Positions 1-9,294 of a DNA stretch of 47,570 nt are shown here, one piece after another. The translations under genes were made by a program, and so were the position numbers. The first letter of the stretch is position 1. Each line of letters begins with the position of its first letter. The notes under the pieces were generated by a model. That model was not told the origin of the DNA. It was given only the letters and a program-made list of their open reading frames with translations, and made no database searches. Source of the DNA: Sulfuritalea sp. (lineage in GTDB: Bacteria > Pseudomonadota > Gammaproteobacteria > Burkholderiales > Rhodocyclaceae); contig JALNZB010000025.1 in assembly GCA_023229545.1 (NCBI GenBank), positions 1 to 47,570 on the forward strand. Reading direction: 5' to 3'.

Positions 1-225
1 AATGTTATTGTGCAGTGCGAGCATGGTGCCCGACATGGCGCCCGCATTGGGAGCGCCCTCGACCGCGCGACAGAGCAGCTTTTCGCCGTCTCTCTCAACT
101 TTCACTGCCGGCAACAGAAACTGTTTCAATGTTCCCATCGGTCCCTTGACCGCAACCTCGGTATCGGAAAGCGTTACTTCGACGCCTTTGGGCACATCAA
201 CGGGATATTTTGCAATACGTGACAT
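1..225 (-). CDS. rplF: 50S ribosomal protein L6, N-terminal part (cut by window edge)
   Basis: This is the first 75 codons of L6, a large-subunit protein bound to 23S rRNA near the sarcin-ricin region. The protein begins MSRIAKYPVDVPKGV and continues in frame to the window edge, so the gene is only cut by the window and is not broken. The start codon is the ATG at 223-225, with a GGAGCTA-like ribosome binding site just upstream. It follows rpsH by 12 bases in the spc operon order rplN-rplX-rplE-rpsN-rpsH-rplF. Identification rests on the N-terminal sequence and on the gene order. Confidence 0.95.
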   Translation of the reverse strand, partial: MSRIAKYPVDVPKGVEVTLSDTEVAVKGPMGTLKQFLLPAVKVERDGEKLLCRAVEGAPNAGAMSGTMLALHNNI

Positions 226-237
226 GAAGATAGCTCC

Positions 238-633
238 TTAGGCGACGATGCAAAGAACTTCGCCGCCCATGTTGCCTGCCCGCGCCCGGCGGTCGGTCAT
301 CACGCCCTTCGGCGTGGAGACAATGGCAACACCCAGCCCGTTCATGACACGGGGCAAATCGTCCTTGCCCTTGTAGACACGCAGGCCCGGCTTTGAAACG
401 CGTTCGATGCGCTCTATCACCGGATGCCCGGCGTAGTACTTGAGCGCAATATCGAGTTGGGGCTTGGCGCCAAGCTCGCGAATAGCGAAATCATCAATGT
501 AGCCCTCATCCTTCAATACCTTGGCAATCGCTACCTTGAGTTTGGAGGAAGGCATGGAAACGGATAGTTTTTCCGCCATCTGCGCATTGCGGATGCGGGT
601 CAACATGTCGGCAACTGGATCGGTCATGCTCAT
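238..633 (-). CDS. rpsH: 30S ribosomal protein S8
   Basis: S8 (131 aa) is a primary binder of 16S rRNA helix 21 and is needed for assembly of the small-subunit platform. In E. coli it is also the translational repressor of the spc operon; whether that holds here cannot be judged. The start MSMTDPVADMLTRIRNAQ and the C-terminal MTDRRARAGNMGGEVLCIVA part are typical of the family, and the length is normal. It lies 10 bases downstream of rpsN and 12 bases upstream of rplF in one transcription unit. Confidence 0.97.
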   Translation of the reverse strand: MSMTDPVADMLTRIRNAQMAEKLSVSMPSSKLKVAIAKVLKDEGYIDDFAIRELGAKPQLDIALKYYAGHPVIERIERVSKPGLRVYKGKDDLPRVMNGLGVAIVSTPKGVMTDRRARAGNMGGEVLCIVA

Positions 634-643
634 ATCGCTCTCC

Positions 644-949
644 TTACCAGCTTGCCTTGGTCATGCCAGGCACTTCGCCGCGCATGGCCATCTCGCGCAG
701 CTTGTTGCGGCACAGACCGAATTTGCGGAACACGCCGCGCGGACGCCCGGTCAATGCGCAGCGATTGCGCTGCCGCGAAGGACTGGCATTGCGGGGCAAC
801 TGCTGGAGTTTCAGGCGCGCATCCATGCGCTCCTCGTCCGACAGCTTGACGTTGTTGATCACGGCAAAAAGTTCAGTGCGCTTGGCGGCATACTTCGCCA
901 CCATCTTGGCGCGCTTTTCTTCGCGGTTAATAAGAGCCAGTTTTGCCAT
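644..949 (-). CDS. rpsN: 30S ribosomal protein S14 (long, zinc-free form)
   Basis: S14 (101 aa) sits in the head of the 30S subunit. This is the long form: it lacks the two CxxC pairs of the zinc-binding form and has the internal segment of the E. coli-like type. The C-terminal block RNRCALTGRPRGVFRKFGLC is characteristic. It sits between rplE and rpsH with short gaps of 7 and 10 bases, as expected for the spc operon. Confidence 0.97.
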   Translation of the reverse strand: MAKLALINREEKRAKMVAKYAAKRTELFAVINNVKLSDEERMDARLKLQQLPRNASPSRQRNRCALTGRPRGVFRKFGLCRNKLREMAMRGEVPGMTKASW

Positions 950-956
950 ACGTCCC

Positions 957-1496
957 TCAGTTCTTGAAGGGGAACTTGAATGCGGCGAGAAGCGCCTTCG
1001 CTTCTTCGTCGTTCTTCGCGGTGGTGGTGATGCTGATATTCATGCCACGCAACGCATCGATTTTGTCGTACTCAATCTCGGGGAAAATGATCTGCTCCTT
1101 GACCCCGACGTTGTAGTTGCCACGCCCGTCAAAGCCTTTGCCCGAAATGCCGCGAAAGTCGCGGATACGCGGCATGGCAATGGTCACCAGGCGATCAAGA
1201 AACTCGTACATGTGGTTTCCGCGCAGCGTCAGCATGCAGCCGATCGGATAGCCCTCACGAATCTTGAAGCCCGCGATTGCCTTGCGCGCCTTGGTGACGA
1301 CCGGCTTCTGCCCGGCGATCTTGGTCATGTCGCCAACGGCATGATCCAGCACCTTTTTGTCACCGACCGCCTCGCCAACGCCCATGTTCAGGGTGATCTT
1401 GGTAATGCGCGGAACTTCCATGATGGACTTGTAACCAAACTTCGTCAGAAGTTCGGGGACCACCGTCTGTTTGTAGTATTCCTGCAAGCGCGCCAT
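957..1496 (-). CDS. rplE: 50S ribosomal protein L5
   Basis: L5 (179 aa) binds 5S rRNA and contacts the P-site tRNA through the central protuberance. The opening MARLQEYYKQTVVPELLTKF and the block GMNISITTTAKNDEEAKALL near the C terminus are family signatures, and the length matches the usual 178-180 aa. It follows rplX by 9 bases. No anomaly is seen. Confidence 0.97.
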   Translation of the reverse strand: MARLQEYYKQTVVPELLTKFGYKSIMEVPRITKITLNMGVGEAVGDKKVLDHAVGDMTKIAGQKPVVTKARKAIAGFKIREGYPIGCMLTLRGNHMYEFLDRLVTIAMPRIRDFRGISGKGFDGRGNYNVGVKEQIIFPEIEYDKIDALRGMNISITTTAKNDEEAKALLAAFKFPFKN

Positions 1497-1505
1497 GACT
1501 GATCC

Positions 1506-1823
1506 TTACGCGTCAACAACTTCGCCGTTCGACCGGAACACCCGAACCTTGCGACCATCGTCGAGCTGCTTGAAGCCGACGCGATCCGCTTTCTGGGTGG
1601 CAGGATTGAACAGCGCCACATTGGAAATATTGATCGGCATTTCTTTCTCGACAATGCCGCCCTGATTGCCCTTCATCGGGTTTGGCTTGGTGTGCTTCTT
1701 GACGCGATTGATGCCCTCAACCAGAAGGCGGTCAGCGTCAAGGCAGTTCAGCACAACGCCGCGCTTGCCCTTGTCTTTGCCTGTGGTAACGACCACGTCG
1801 TCACCTTTGCGAATTTTGTTCAT
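1506..1823 (-). CDS. rplX: 50S ribosomal protein L24
   Basis: L24 (105 aa) initiates assembly of the 50S subunit by binding the 5' end of 23S rRNA. The KOW motif region is visible at the start (KIRKGDDVVVTTGKDKGKRG), followed by VEGINRVKKHTKPNP, both typical. It is the second gene after the spc promoter, 22 bases downstream of rplN. Confidence 0.97.
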   Translation of the reverse strand: MNKIRKGDDVVVTTGKDKGKRGVVLNCLDADRLLVEGINRVKKHTKPNPMKGNQGGIVEKEMPINISNVALFNPATQKADRVGFKQLDDGRKVRVFRSNGEVVDA

Positions 1824-1845
1824 GATCGAGTCCTCGATTGCCGGT

Positions 1846-2214
1846 TCAAAGAACCTCGGGAGCCAGCGAGACGATCTTCATGAATCGCTCGGTACGCAGC
1901 TCGCGCGTCACCGGGCCGAAGATGCGCGTGCCAATCGGTTCCAGCTTGTTGTTCAACAATACTGCTGCGTTGCCATCGAATTTGATCAGCGAGCCGTCGG
2001 AACGACGGACGCCCTTGGCAGTACGCACCACCACTGCGCTATAGACTTCGCCCTTCTTGACCCGACCGCGCGGCGCGGCATCCTTGATGCTGACCTTGAT
2101 GACATCACCAATGCCGGCATAACGGCGCTTGGAACCGCCAAGCACCTTGATGCACATGACCGAACGCGCGCCCGTGTTATCGGCGACATCCAGCAGAGAC
2201 TGCATTTGAATCAT
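1846..2214 (-). CDS. rplN: 50S ribosomal protein L14
   Basis: L14 (122 aa) binds 23S rRNA at the subunit interface and forms bridge B8. It begins MIQMQSLLDVADNTGARSV and contains the conserved GSKRRYAGIGDVIKVSIK block. It is the first gene of the spc operon. A 187-base gap separates it from rpsQ and carries a near-consensus promoter, so transcription can restart here. A ribosome binding site GGAGA precedes the ATG. Confidence 0.97.
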   Translation of the reverse strand: MIQMQSLLDVADNTGARSVMCIKVLGGSKRRYAGIGDVIKVSIKDAAPRGRVKKGEVYSAVVVRTAKGVRRSDGSLIKFDGNAAVLLNNKLEPIGTRIFGPVTRELRTERFMKIVSLAPEVL

Positions 2215-2289
2215 TATTTCATCTCCAACTTAATCCGCGATTGACTCAAGTCCCGCGATCAGTCTTGGAGCCCGCTAGGGGCTGGAATG

Positions 2290-2311
2290 CTGGGGAGAAT
2301 GAATACCCCAG
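2290..2311 (-). promoter_or_regulatory. Small hairpin in the rplN leader
   Basis: CTGGGG and CCCCAG form a perfect 6-bp stem around a 10-base loop, about 18 bases downstream of the -10 box of the spc promoter, so it would lie near the 5' end of the leader RNA. It has no T-run and is not a terminator. A regulatory role is only a possibility. Confidence 0.35.
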
Positions 2312-2328
2312 CGGAGCAAAGAGGCGCG

Positions 2329-2356
2329 ATTTTACATCCCGCCACCCTGTTGTCAA
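2329..2356 (-). promoter_or_regulatory. Sigma-70 type promoter of the spc operon
   Basis: On the minus strand a perfect TTGACA (2351-2356) and TAAAAT (2329-2334) are separated by 16 bases, reading toward rplN. The position, in the only sizeable gap of the ribosomal cluster and directly between rpsQ and rplN, matches the known boundary between the S10 and spc operons. Confidence 0.8.
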
Positions 2357-2401
2357 CTACTTATTGCGTATATTGCAGAGCGCGCCATAAGCAGAGCGCA
2401 A

Positions 2402-2674
2402 TCAGACGGCGCGGGCCTTCTCGACAACCTTGGCGACGCGCCATGCCTTGGTCTTGGAAATCGGCGCGCACTCCTCGATCTGCACCAGATCGCCGGCAAC
2501 CGTCTCCATGCCTTCAACATGCGCGTGATACTTTTTGGAACGCGTCATGATCTTGCCGATCACAGGGTGCTTGACCTTGCGTTCAACCAATACCGTCACG
2601 GTCTTCTGCATTTTGTCTGAAACAACGCGCCCCTGAAGGGTGCGTCGTACGGTTTGAGTGGTCGCATCCGTCAT
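2402..2674 (-). CDS. rpsQ: 30S ribosomal protein S17
   Basis: S17 (90 aa) is a primary 16S rRNA binder with an OB fold. The segments LQGRVVSDKMQKTVTVLVER and VKHPVIGKIMTRSKKYHAH are family signatures. Its ATG overlaps the stop of rpmC in an ATGA arrangement, which suggests translational coupling. It is the last gene of the S10 operon here. Confidence 0.97.
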   Translation of the reverse strand: MTDATTQTVRRTLQGRVVSDKMQKTVTVLVERKVKHPVIGKIMTRSKKYHAHVEGMETVAGDLVQIEECAPISKTKAWRVAKVVEKARAV

Positions 2675-2865
2675 TTCGCTGCCGCCTTCTCACGCTGAAT
2701 GGTTTTGACGCGCGCGATATCCTTGCGCACCTTGCCGACCTGGCTGGTATTGGTCAACTGTTGTGTCGCCACCTGCATGCGGAGGCCGAATTGCGCCTTG
2801 CGCAATTCCAGCAACTCCTTTTGCAGATCCTCTTCGTTCTTTGCTCTCAGCTCACTCGTTTTCAT
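2671..2865 (-). CDS. rpmC: 50S ribosomal protein L29
   Basis: L29 (64 aa) lies at the polypeptide exit tunnel and helps dock trigger factor and SRP. It begins MKTSELRAKNEEDLQKELLEL and is almost all helix, with the expected length. The gene is 3 bases from rplP and overlaps rpsQ by 4 bases. Confidence 0.96.
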   Translation of the reverse strand: MKTSELRAKNEEDLQKELLELRKAQFGLRMQVATQQLTNTSQVGKVRKDIARVKTIQREKAAAK

Positions 2866-2868
2866 GAC

Positions 2869-3282
2869 TTATCCCAAATGACGGGTAACGAAGGTGGTTT
2901 CGAGCGGAAGCTTGGCTGCCGCAAGGCGGAAAGCCTCGCGTGCCAGCGTCTCGTCCACACCATCCATCTCGTACAGGACTTTGCCGGGCTGGATCTCGGC
3001 GACCCAATACTCCGGAGAACCTTTGCCGTTGCCCATGCGAACTTCGAGCGGCTTCTTCGAAACCGGCTTGTCCGGGAAAATGCGAATCCAGATACGGCCA
3101 CCGCGCTTGATATGACGAGTCATGGCGCGACGCGCGGCTTCAATCTGGCGAGCCGTAAGACGACCGCGACCAATAGCCTTGAGCCCATACTCGCCAAAAC
3201 TGACTTTGGCGCCCCTGGTGGCGAGTCCGGTATTGCGACCCTTTTGTTCCTTGCGATATTTTCTGCGGGCAGGTTGCAGCAT
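2869..3282 (-). CDS. rplP: 50S ribosomal protein L16
   Basis: L16 (137 aa) helps shape the A site and is needed late in 50S assembly. It begins MLQPARRKYRKEQKGRNTGL and contains ARRAMTRHIKRGGRIWIRIF, the most conserved part of the family, with normal length. It is separated from rpsC and rpmC by only 3 bases each. Confidence 0.97.
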   Translation of the reverse strand: MLQPARRKYRKEQKGRNTGLATRGAKVSFGEYGLKAIGRGRLTARQIEAARRAMTRHIKRGGRIWIRIFPDKPVSKKPLEVRMGNGKGSPEYWVAEIQPGKVLYEMDGVDETLAREAFRLAAAKLPLETTFVTRHLG

Positions 3283-3285
3283 GTT

Positions 3286-4176
3286 TTACTCCTTGCCTTC
3301 TTTCGCTGGGCTGGCGACACCGTCGGTCGGGGCCGCCGCCTTGCGAACGCGCTTGACCGGTGTCTTGGGTGCCGCAGCAACAGCTTCCGTCTTGACTTCG
3401 GGCTTGGCTTCTTCAGCCTTCTTGGCCGGGGCGCGACGGGCCGGCTTGGCTTCGCCCTCGCTCTCGGTTCGGGGCTTTCCGGGGCTGCGGCGCGGCTTGC
3501 GCTGATCATCAACAACTGGCTCGGGAGCAGCCAGCAGGGCTTCACTGCGCGACAAAATCTCGCCCTTGAATACCCATACCTTGATGCCGATGATGCCGTA
3601 GGTGGTCTTCGCCTCGGACGTGCCATAGTCGATGTCGGCGCGCAGCGTATGCAAGGGCACACGGCCTTCGCGATACCATTCCCGGCGGGCGATTTCTGCG
3701 CCGTTCAAGCGGCCTGAACTCATGATCTTGATGCCCTGGGCACCCAGTCGCATGGCATTCTGCATCGCCCGTTTCATGGCGCGGCGGAACATGATACGCT
3801 TTTCGAGCTGTTGGGCAATCGAGTCGGCGATCAACTGGGCGTCGGTTTCCGGCTTGCGTATCTCTTCGATATTGACATGCACCGGAACACCCATCTTGCG
3901 CTGAAGTTCGGCCTTCAGATGCTCGATGTCCTCGCCCTTCTTGCCAATAACGACGCCGGGGCGGGCGCTATAAACCGTCACTCGTGCGTTCTTGGCCGGG
4001 CGCTCGATTACCACGCGACCAACCGACGCGTGCGCCAGTTTCTTTTTTAGATAGTCGCGAACCTCAAGATCTTCCTTGAGCATCTGCGGAAAATTCTTGC
4101 TGTTGGCGTACCAGCGGGAAGTCCAGTTGCGCGTGACCGAAAGACGAAAACCGGTCGGATGAATCTTCTGTCCCAT
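3286..4176 (-). CDS. rpsC: 30S ribosomal protein S3 with a long charged C-terminal extension
   Basis: S3 (296 aa) lines the mRNA entry tunnel and has helicase-like activity with S4 and S5. The KH type 2 domain (PGVVIGKKGEDIEHL, near residues 75-90) and the block WYREGRVPLHTLRADIDYG are clear. The E. coli protein has about 233 residues. Here about 80 residues after the core (from about residue 217) are rich in Ala, Pro, Lys, Arg and Glu and look disordered. No frameshift is visible and the extension ends at a proper stop 3 bases before rplP. Confidence 0.96.
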   Translation of the reverse strand: MGQKIHPTGFRLSVTRNWTSRWYANSKNFPQMLKEDLEVRDYLKKKLAHASVGRVVIERPAKNARVTVYSARPGVVIGKKGEDIEHLKAELQRKMGVPVHVNIEEIRKPETDAQLIADSIAQQLEKRIMFRRAMKRAMQNAMRLGAQGIKIMSSGRLNGAEIARREWYREGRVPLHTLRADIDYGTSEAKTTYGIIGIKVWVFKGEILSRSEALLAAPEPVVDDQRKPRRSPGKPRTESEGEAKPARRAPAKKAEEAKPEVKTEAVAAAPKTPVKRVRKAAAPTDGVASPAKEGKE

Positions 4177-4185
4177 GTGTCCCCC

Positions 4186-4515
4186 TTAATCGCCAACGGT
4201 CACAAAGATGTGACAAGTAGGCTTGAGGATGCGATTGCCGCGTCCCTTGGCTCGCGCCGTAAAGCGCTTGAGCACCGTGCCCTTTTCGACATAGATACGC
4301 GTAATCTTCAATACATCGATATCGGCGCCGTCGTTGTGTTCTGCGTTGGCGATCGCCGACTCGAGCACTTTCTTGATGATTCCGGCGCCCTTCTTGGGCG
4401 AAAAAGCCAGAATACTGAGCGCCTGATCCACCGGCTTGCCGCGCACCAGGTCTGCAACAAGGCGACCTTTTTGGGCGGAAAGCCGGACACCGCGCAAGTT
4501 TGCGTTGGTTTCCAT
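4186..4515 (-). CDS. rplV: 50S ribosomal protein L22
   Basis: L22 (109 aa) lines the exit tunnel with a long beta-hairpin and is a site of macrolide resistance. It begins METNANLRGVRLSAQKGRLV, and the hairpin region EKGTVLKRFTARAKGRGNRI is typical. It lies 9 bases after rpsS and 9 bases before rpsC. Confidence 0.97.
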   Translation of the reverse strand: METNANLRGVRLSAQKGRLVADLVRGKPVDQALSILAFSPKKGAGIIKKVLESAIANAEHNDGADIDVLKITRIYVEKGTVLKRFTARAKGRGNRILKPTCHIFVTVGD

Positions 4516-4524
4516 CGTCGCTCC

Positions 4525-4806
4525 TTACTTCTTCACGACGGCTTTTTTGCCGCCCGTGTGGCCCTTGAAGGTTCGCGTCAAAGCGAACTCGCCAAGTTTG
4601 TGACCCACCATGTTTTCCGACACATAGACCGGAATATGCTGCTTGCCGTTATGCACGGCGATGGTCAATCCCACGAAGTCAGGAAGAATCGTCGAGCGGC
4701 GCGACCAGGTCTTGATCGGGCGCTTGTCGTTGGAGGCGCGCGCTGCATCCACCCGCTTCAGCAGGTGGGCGTCGATAAACGGGCCCTTCTTGATAGAACG
4801 TGCCAT
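4525..4806 (-). CDS. rpsS: 30S ribosomal protein S19
   Basis: S19 (93 aa) works with S13 in the head of the 30S subunit and contacts A-site and P-site tRNA. It begins MARSIKKGPFIDAHLLKRVD, and MVGHKLGEFALTRTFKGHTG is the conserved C-terminal block. Length and position between rplB and rplV are as expected. Confidence 0.97.
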   Translation of the reverse strand: MARSIKKGPFIDAHLLKRVDAARASNDKRPIKTWSRRSTILPDFVGLTIAVHNGKQHIPVYVSENMVGHKLGEFALTRTFKGHTGGKKAVVKK

Positions 4807-4809
4807 GTC

Positions 4810-5643
4810 TTACCTCTTACCTTTCGGCCTGCGTTGCACAATCATCACGTCCGTGCGCTTGTTGTTACGGGTGCGATAGCCCTTGGTCGGCTGACCCCAC
4901 GGACTGACAGGAACGCGGCCTTCGCCGGTACGTCCCTCACCGCCGCCATGCGGGTGATCGACAGGGTTCATCGCCACGCCGCGAACAGTCGGTCGTATGC
5001 CGCGCCAACGCATTGCGCCAGCTTTGCCGATCTTGCGCAAACTGTGCTCTTCGTTACCGACTTCGCCAATCGTCGCGCGACACTCGACGTTGATGCGACG
5101 AATTTCTCCGGAACGCAGCCGGATCTGGGCATAAGTACCCTCACGCGCCAAAAGTTGCGCCGACGTGCCGGCGGAACGCGCTATCTGAGCACCTTTGCCT
5201 GGCATCATTTCGACACAGTGGATTGTCGTTCCGACCGGAATGCTGCGAATCGGCAGCGCATTGCCCGGCTTGATCGGAGCTTCGGGACCACTGATGACTG
5301 TCTGACCAATCACCATGCCTTTGGTGGCAATGATGTAACGGCGCTCGCCGTCTGCGTAGAGCACCAGAGCAATATTGGCGGAACGATTCGGATCGTACTG
5401 AAGATTCTCGACCTTGCCCGGAATTCCATCCTTGTCACGGCGGAAATCGATCACACGGTAAAGCTTCTTGTGGCCACCGCCCATGTGACGAGTAGTAATG
5501 TGGCCATGCGCATTGCGGCCCGCGGTTCTGGTTTTCGTTTCGACGAGCTTGTCATGCGGACGCCCTTTGTGCAGATTGGGGTTGACGACCTTGACGACAG
5601 CGCGACGACCAGGCGAGGTCGGCTTGACTTTTACGAGAGCCAT
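4810..5643 (-). CDS. rplB: 50S ribosomal protein L2
   Basis: L2 (277 aa) is needed for subunit association and supports the peptidyl transferase centre. It begins MALVKVKPTSPGRRAVVKVV. The conserved MNPVDHPHGGGEGRTGEGR segment near residue 225 contains the histidine known to be important in E. coli L2. The gene directly abuts rplW, with no base between them, and ends 3 bases before rpsS. Confidence 0.97.
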   Translation of the reverse strand: MALVKVKPTSPGRRAVVKVVNPNLHKGRPHDKLVETKTRTAGRNAHGHITTRHMGGGHKKLYRVIDFRRDKDGIPGKVENLQYDPNRSANIALVLYADGERRYIIATKGMVIGQTVISGPEAPIKPGNALPIRSIPVGTTIHCVEMMPGKGAQIARSAGTSAQLLAREGTYAQIRLRSGEIRRINVECRATIGEVGNEEHSLRKIGKAGAMRWRGIRPTVRGVAMNPVDHPHGGGEGRTGEGRVPVSPWGQPTKGYRTRNNKRTDVMIVQRRPKGKR

Positions 5644-5958
5644 TTAAGCAGCCCCCCCTTCTGCAAAATTGATTTCCTGTCCGGGCTTAAGGCAGACAAA
5701 TGCCTTCCTGACATCGCTGCGACGCCCGATGTTGCGACCGGCGCGCTTGATCTTGCCCTTCAGGTTGGCGATCTGGACCGACTTGACTTCGACTTTGAAC
5801 AGCAATTCGACGGCCGCCTTGACCTCGGGCTTGGTCGCATCGGGTGTCACGATGAAAACCACCTGTTCGTTCTTGTCGGCAATGTACGTGGCTTTTTCGG
5901 AAATTTGCGGGGCCACCAGCACTTGCAGCAAACGTTCCGGGTTGAAGTTCTTGCTCAT
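5644..5958 (-). CDS. rplW: 50S ribosomal protein L23
   Basis: L23 (104 aa) is at the exit tunnel and is the main docking site for trigger factor and SRP. It begins MSKNFNPERLLQVLVAPQIS, followed by EKATYIADKNEQVVFIV, both typical. Its start overlaps the 3' end of rplD by 4 bases (ATGA), which suggests coupling. Confidence 0.96.
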   Translation of the reverse strand: MSKNFNPERLLQVLVAPQISEKATYIADKNEQVVFIVTPDATKPEVKAAVELLFKVEVKSVQIANLKGKIKRAGRNIGRRSDVRKAFVCLKPGQEINFAEGGAA

Positions 5959-6575
5959 GCCAGCATCTCCTCGATCTTGGCCACTGCCCCTTTGGTGAAA
6001 ATCACCTTGGGAAAGCGCACCAGGGATACCGGATCAGCCTGCTGCGCCTCCAGCACCAGCACGTTCGGCAGGTTGCGTGAAGCCAGCGCCAGGTTATCGT
6101 CCAGACTGTCCGTCACCAGCAGCACGGAATCCAGACCCATGGCCTTCAGCTTTTGCGCAAAAAGACGCGTCTTTGGCGCTTCCATGGCGAAATCGTCAAT
6201 CACCATCAGTCGGTCTTCGCGTGCCAACTGGGACAGGATCGCCGCCAAACCGGCGCGATACATCTTGCGATTGACCTTCTGGGTGAAGTTCTCTTCCGGG
6301 GTATTCGGAAAGATACGACCGCCGCCACGCCAGATCGGCGAGGAAGTCATACCGGCGCGAGCGCGACCAGTACCCTTCTGGCGGAACGGCTTCTTGGTGC
6401 TGTGATGCACCTCTTCGCGGTCTTTCTGTTTGCGATTGCCGGCGCGAGCGTTGGCCTGATAGGCAACCACCACCTGATGCACCAGCGCTTCATTGAAGTC
6501 GCGACCGAACAGCGCGTCGGATGCTGTCACAGTTGACGCGGCCTGACCCTGGGCGTTTATTAGTTTGAGTTCCAT
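5955..6575 (-). CDS. rplD: 50S ribosomal protein L4
   Basis: L4 (206 aa) binds 23S rRNA and lines the exit tunnel; in E. coli it also represses the S10 operon. I start it at the ATG at 6573-6575 (MELKLINAQGQAAS), which gives the family N terminus, has GGGGA upstream and follows the rplC stop by a single base. An upstream in-frame ATG would add 14 unconserved residues inside rplC. The tunnel loop KKPFRQKGTGRARAG is present. Confidence 0.96.
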   Translation of the reverse strand: MELKLINAQGQAASTVTASDALFGRDFNEALVHQVVVAYQANARAGNRKQKDREEVHHSTKKPFRQKGTGRARAGMTSSPIWRGGGRIFPNTPEENFTQKVNRKMYRAGLAAILSQLAREDRLMVIDDFAMEAPKTRLFAQKLKAMGLDSVLLVTDSLDDNLALASRNLPNVLVLEAQQADPVSLVRFPKVIFTKGAVAKIEEMLA

Positions 6576-6576
6576 G

Positions 6577-7230
6577 TCATCCCCGCTCGCTGGATGCCTT
6601 GACGGCCGGAGCGACAATCACATCACCCCCCTTGGCGCCGGGCACCGCACCCCTGACAAGCAGAAGTTGGCGCGCCTCGTCGATGCGGACGACTTCCAGG
6701 TTCTGTGTCGTACGCGCCACATCACCGAGATGTCCGGCCATTTTCTTGCCCGGAAACACTCGGCCGGGATCCTGCGCCATGCCGATGGAACCCGCCGAAT
6801 TGTGCGACAAGGAATTGCCGTGGGAGGCGCGGTTCGACGAAAAGTGGTGGCGGGTGATTGCACCGGCAAAACCCTTGCCGATCGAAGTGCCGCTCACATC
6901 GACTTTCTGACCCACACTGAAAATACTTGCGGCAACGACATCGCCCGGCTTGAACCCGGCGAGTTGATCCTGCGCGACGCGGAATTCCCTGAGAACTTCA
7001 CCGGCTTCAACACCGGCTTTGGCGAGGTGCCCTGCCGCCGGCTTACTTACCCGGCTGGCGCGACGCTTGCCAAAGGTCACCTGAACGGCGGCATAACCAT
7101 CCACCTCAGGCGTCTTTATTTGTGTGACGCGGTTATTCGACACATCGAGCACAGTTACCGGAATGGAAGAACCATCTTCGGCAAACACGCGCGTCATGCC
7201 GACCTTGCGTCCAACAAGGCCTAGACTCAT
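6577..7230 (-). CDS. rplC: 50S ribosomal protein L3
   Basis: L3 (217 aa) is one of the two assembly initiators of the 50S subunit and reaches the peptidyl transferase centre. It begins MSLGLVGRKVGMTRVFAEDG. The loop SHGNSLSHNSAGSIGMAQDP, including the glutamine that PrmB methylates in E. coli, is conserved. A 100-base gap separates it from rpsJ. Confidence 0.97.
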   Translation of the reverse strand: MSLGLVGRKVGMTRVFAEDGSSIPVTVLDVSNNRVTQIKTPEVDGYAAVQVTFGKRRASRVSKPAAGHLAKAGVEAGEVLREFRVAQDQLAGFKPGDVVAASIFSVGQKVDVSGTSIGKGFAGAITRHHFSSNRASHGNSLSHNSAGSIGMAQDPGRVFPGKKMAGHLGDVARTTQNLEVVRIDEARQLLLVRGAVPGAKGGDVIVAPAVKASSERG

Positions 7231-7330
7231 TTTATTCTCCTAAACCCCAGCTACGATTGGCCGGGCCCACTTTCACAATTCTGCGGCAAACGCCACCGCG
7301 ACAGGCGCCAACCGGCACCCATGTTACGAA

Positions 7331-7642
7331 TTACTGCAACTTGATCTCGACATCGACACCTGCGGGAAGATCCAGCTTCATCAGCGCATCGACCGTTTTG
7401 TCGGTCGGATCGATAATGTCCATCAAACGCAGATGGGTGCGAATCTCGAACTGATCCCGCGAAGTCTTGTTGACGTGTGGCGAGCGCAATACATCGAAAC
7501 GCTCAATACGCGTCGGCAGCGGCACCGGGCCGCGCACAACAGCCCCAGTGCGCTTGGCCGTCTCTACGATTTCAAGCGCTGACTGATCAATCAAACGATA
7601 GTCGAAGGCCTTGAGGCGGATGCGTATCTTTTGGCTTTGCAT
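7331..7642 (-). CDS. rpsJ: 30S ribosomal protein S10
   Basis: S10 (103 aa), also called NusE, acts in the 30S head and in antitermination complexes with NusB. It begins MQSQKIRIRLKAFDYRLIDQ and contains GPVPLPTRIERFDVLRSPHV, both diagnostic. It is the first gene of the S10 operon. A promoter lies between it and tuf (7688-7716). Confidence 0.97.
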   Translation of the reverse strand: MQSQKIRIRLKAFDYRLIDQSALEIVETAKRTGAVVRGPVPLPTRIERFDVLRSPHVNKTSRDQFEIRTHLRLMDIIDPTDKTVDALMKLDLPAGVDVEIKLQ

Positions 7643-7674
7643 TACAAAATCCTTAAAGAGCGAGGTCGCAAATC

Positions 7675-7706
7675 GCGAAAGGGCGAGATTCTATCGCCCC
7701 TTTCGC
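7675..7706 (-). promoter_or_regulatory. Inverted repeat in the tuf-rpsJ spacer
   Basis: GCGAAAGGG and its complement, extended by GCGA/TCGC with one bulged base, form a stem of about 12 bp around a 7-base loop. No T-run follows on the minus strand, so it is not a classical terminator. It overlaps the -10 box and spacer of the rpsJ promoter and could be a processing or attenuation element. Confidence 0.5.
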
Positions 7707-7716
7707 TGTATTGCAA
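7688..7716 (-). promoter_or_regulatory. Putative promoter of the S10 operon
   Basis: TTGCAA (7711-7716) and TAGAAT (7688-7693) on the minus strand are separated by exactly 17 bases and read into rpsJ. This would let the S10 operon be transcribed independently of tuf. The boxes match consensus at 4/6 and 5/6 positions. Confidence 0.6.
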
Positions 7717-7722
7717 TAAATG

Positions 7723-8913
<1,191 letters not shown>

Positions 8914-8944
8914 GTCAATTACCCCAACAAAAATGCACTAGAAA

Positions 8945-9019
<75 letters not shown>

Positions 9020-9041
9020 TGAAACCCCTCAAAACACAACC

Positions 9042-9115
<74 letters not shown>

Positions 9116-9167
9116 CCGCCCTACTTGTCCGCTAACCGCCTTGTAACTATCTGTTTCTGCTACCTGC

Positions 9168-9252
<85 letters not shown>

Positions 9253-9265
9253 AGATGAACCCGTG

Positions 9266-9294
9266 ATTATCTCCAAATTTTGATGCACCGTCAA
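9266..9294 (-). promoter_or_regulatory. Promoter of the tRNA-Tyr-Gly-Thr-tuf unit
   Basis: TTGACG (9289-9294) and GATAAT (9266-9271) on the minus strand are separated by 17 bases, each matching consensus at 5/6. The bases after the -10 box (CACGGG) are GC-rich, as in stringently controlled stable-RNA promoters. The remaining sequence between 9295 and 9500 shows no gene. Confidence 0.75.

Noticed and set aside
4159..6405. 748-codon open frame on the plus strand across rpsS-rplD
   Set aside because: It is antisense to well-conserved ribosomal protein genes and arises from their codon bias.
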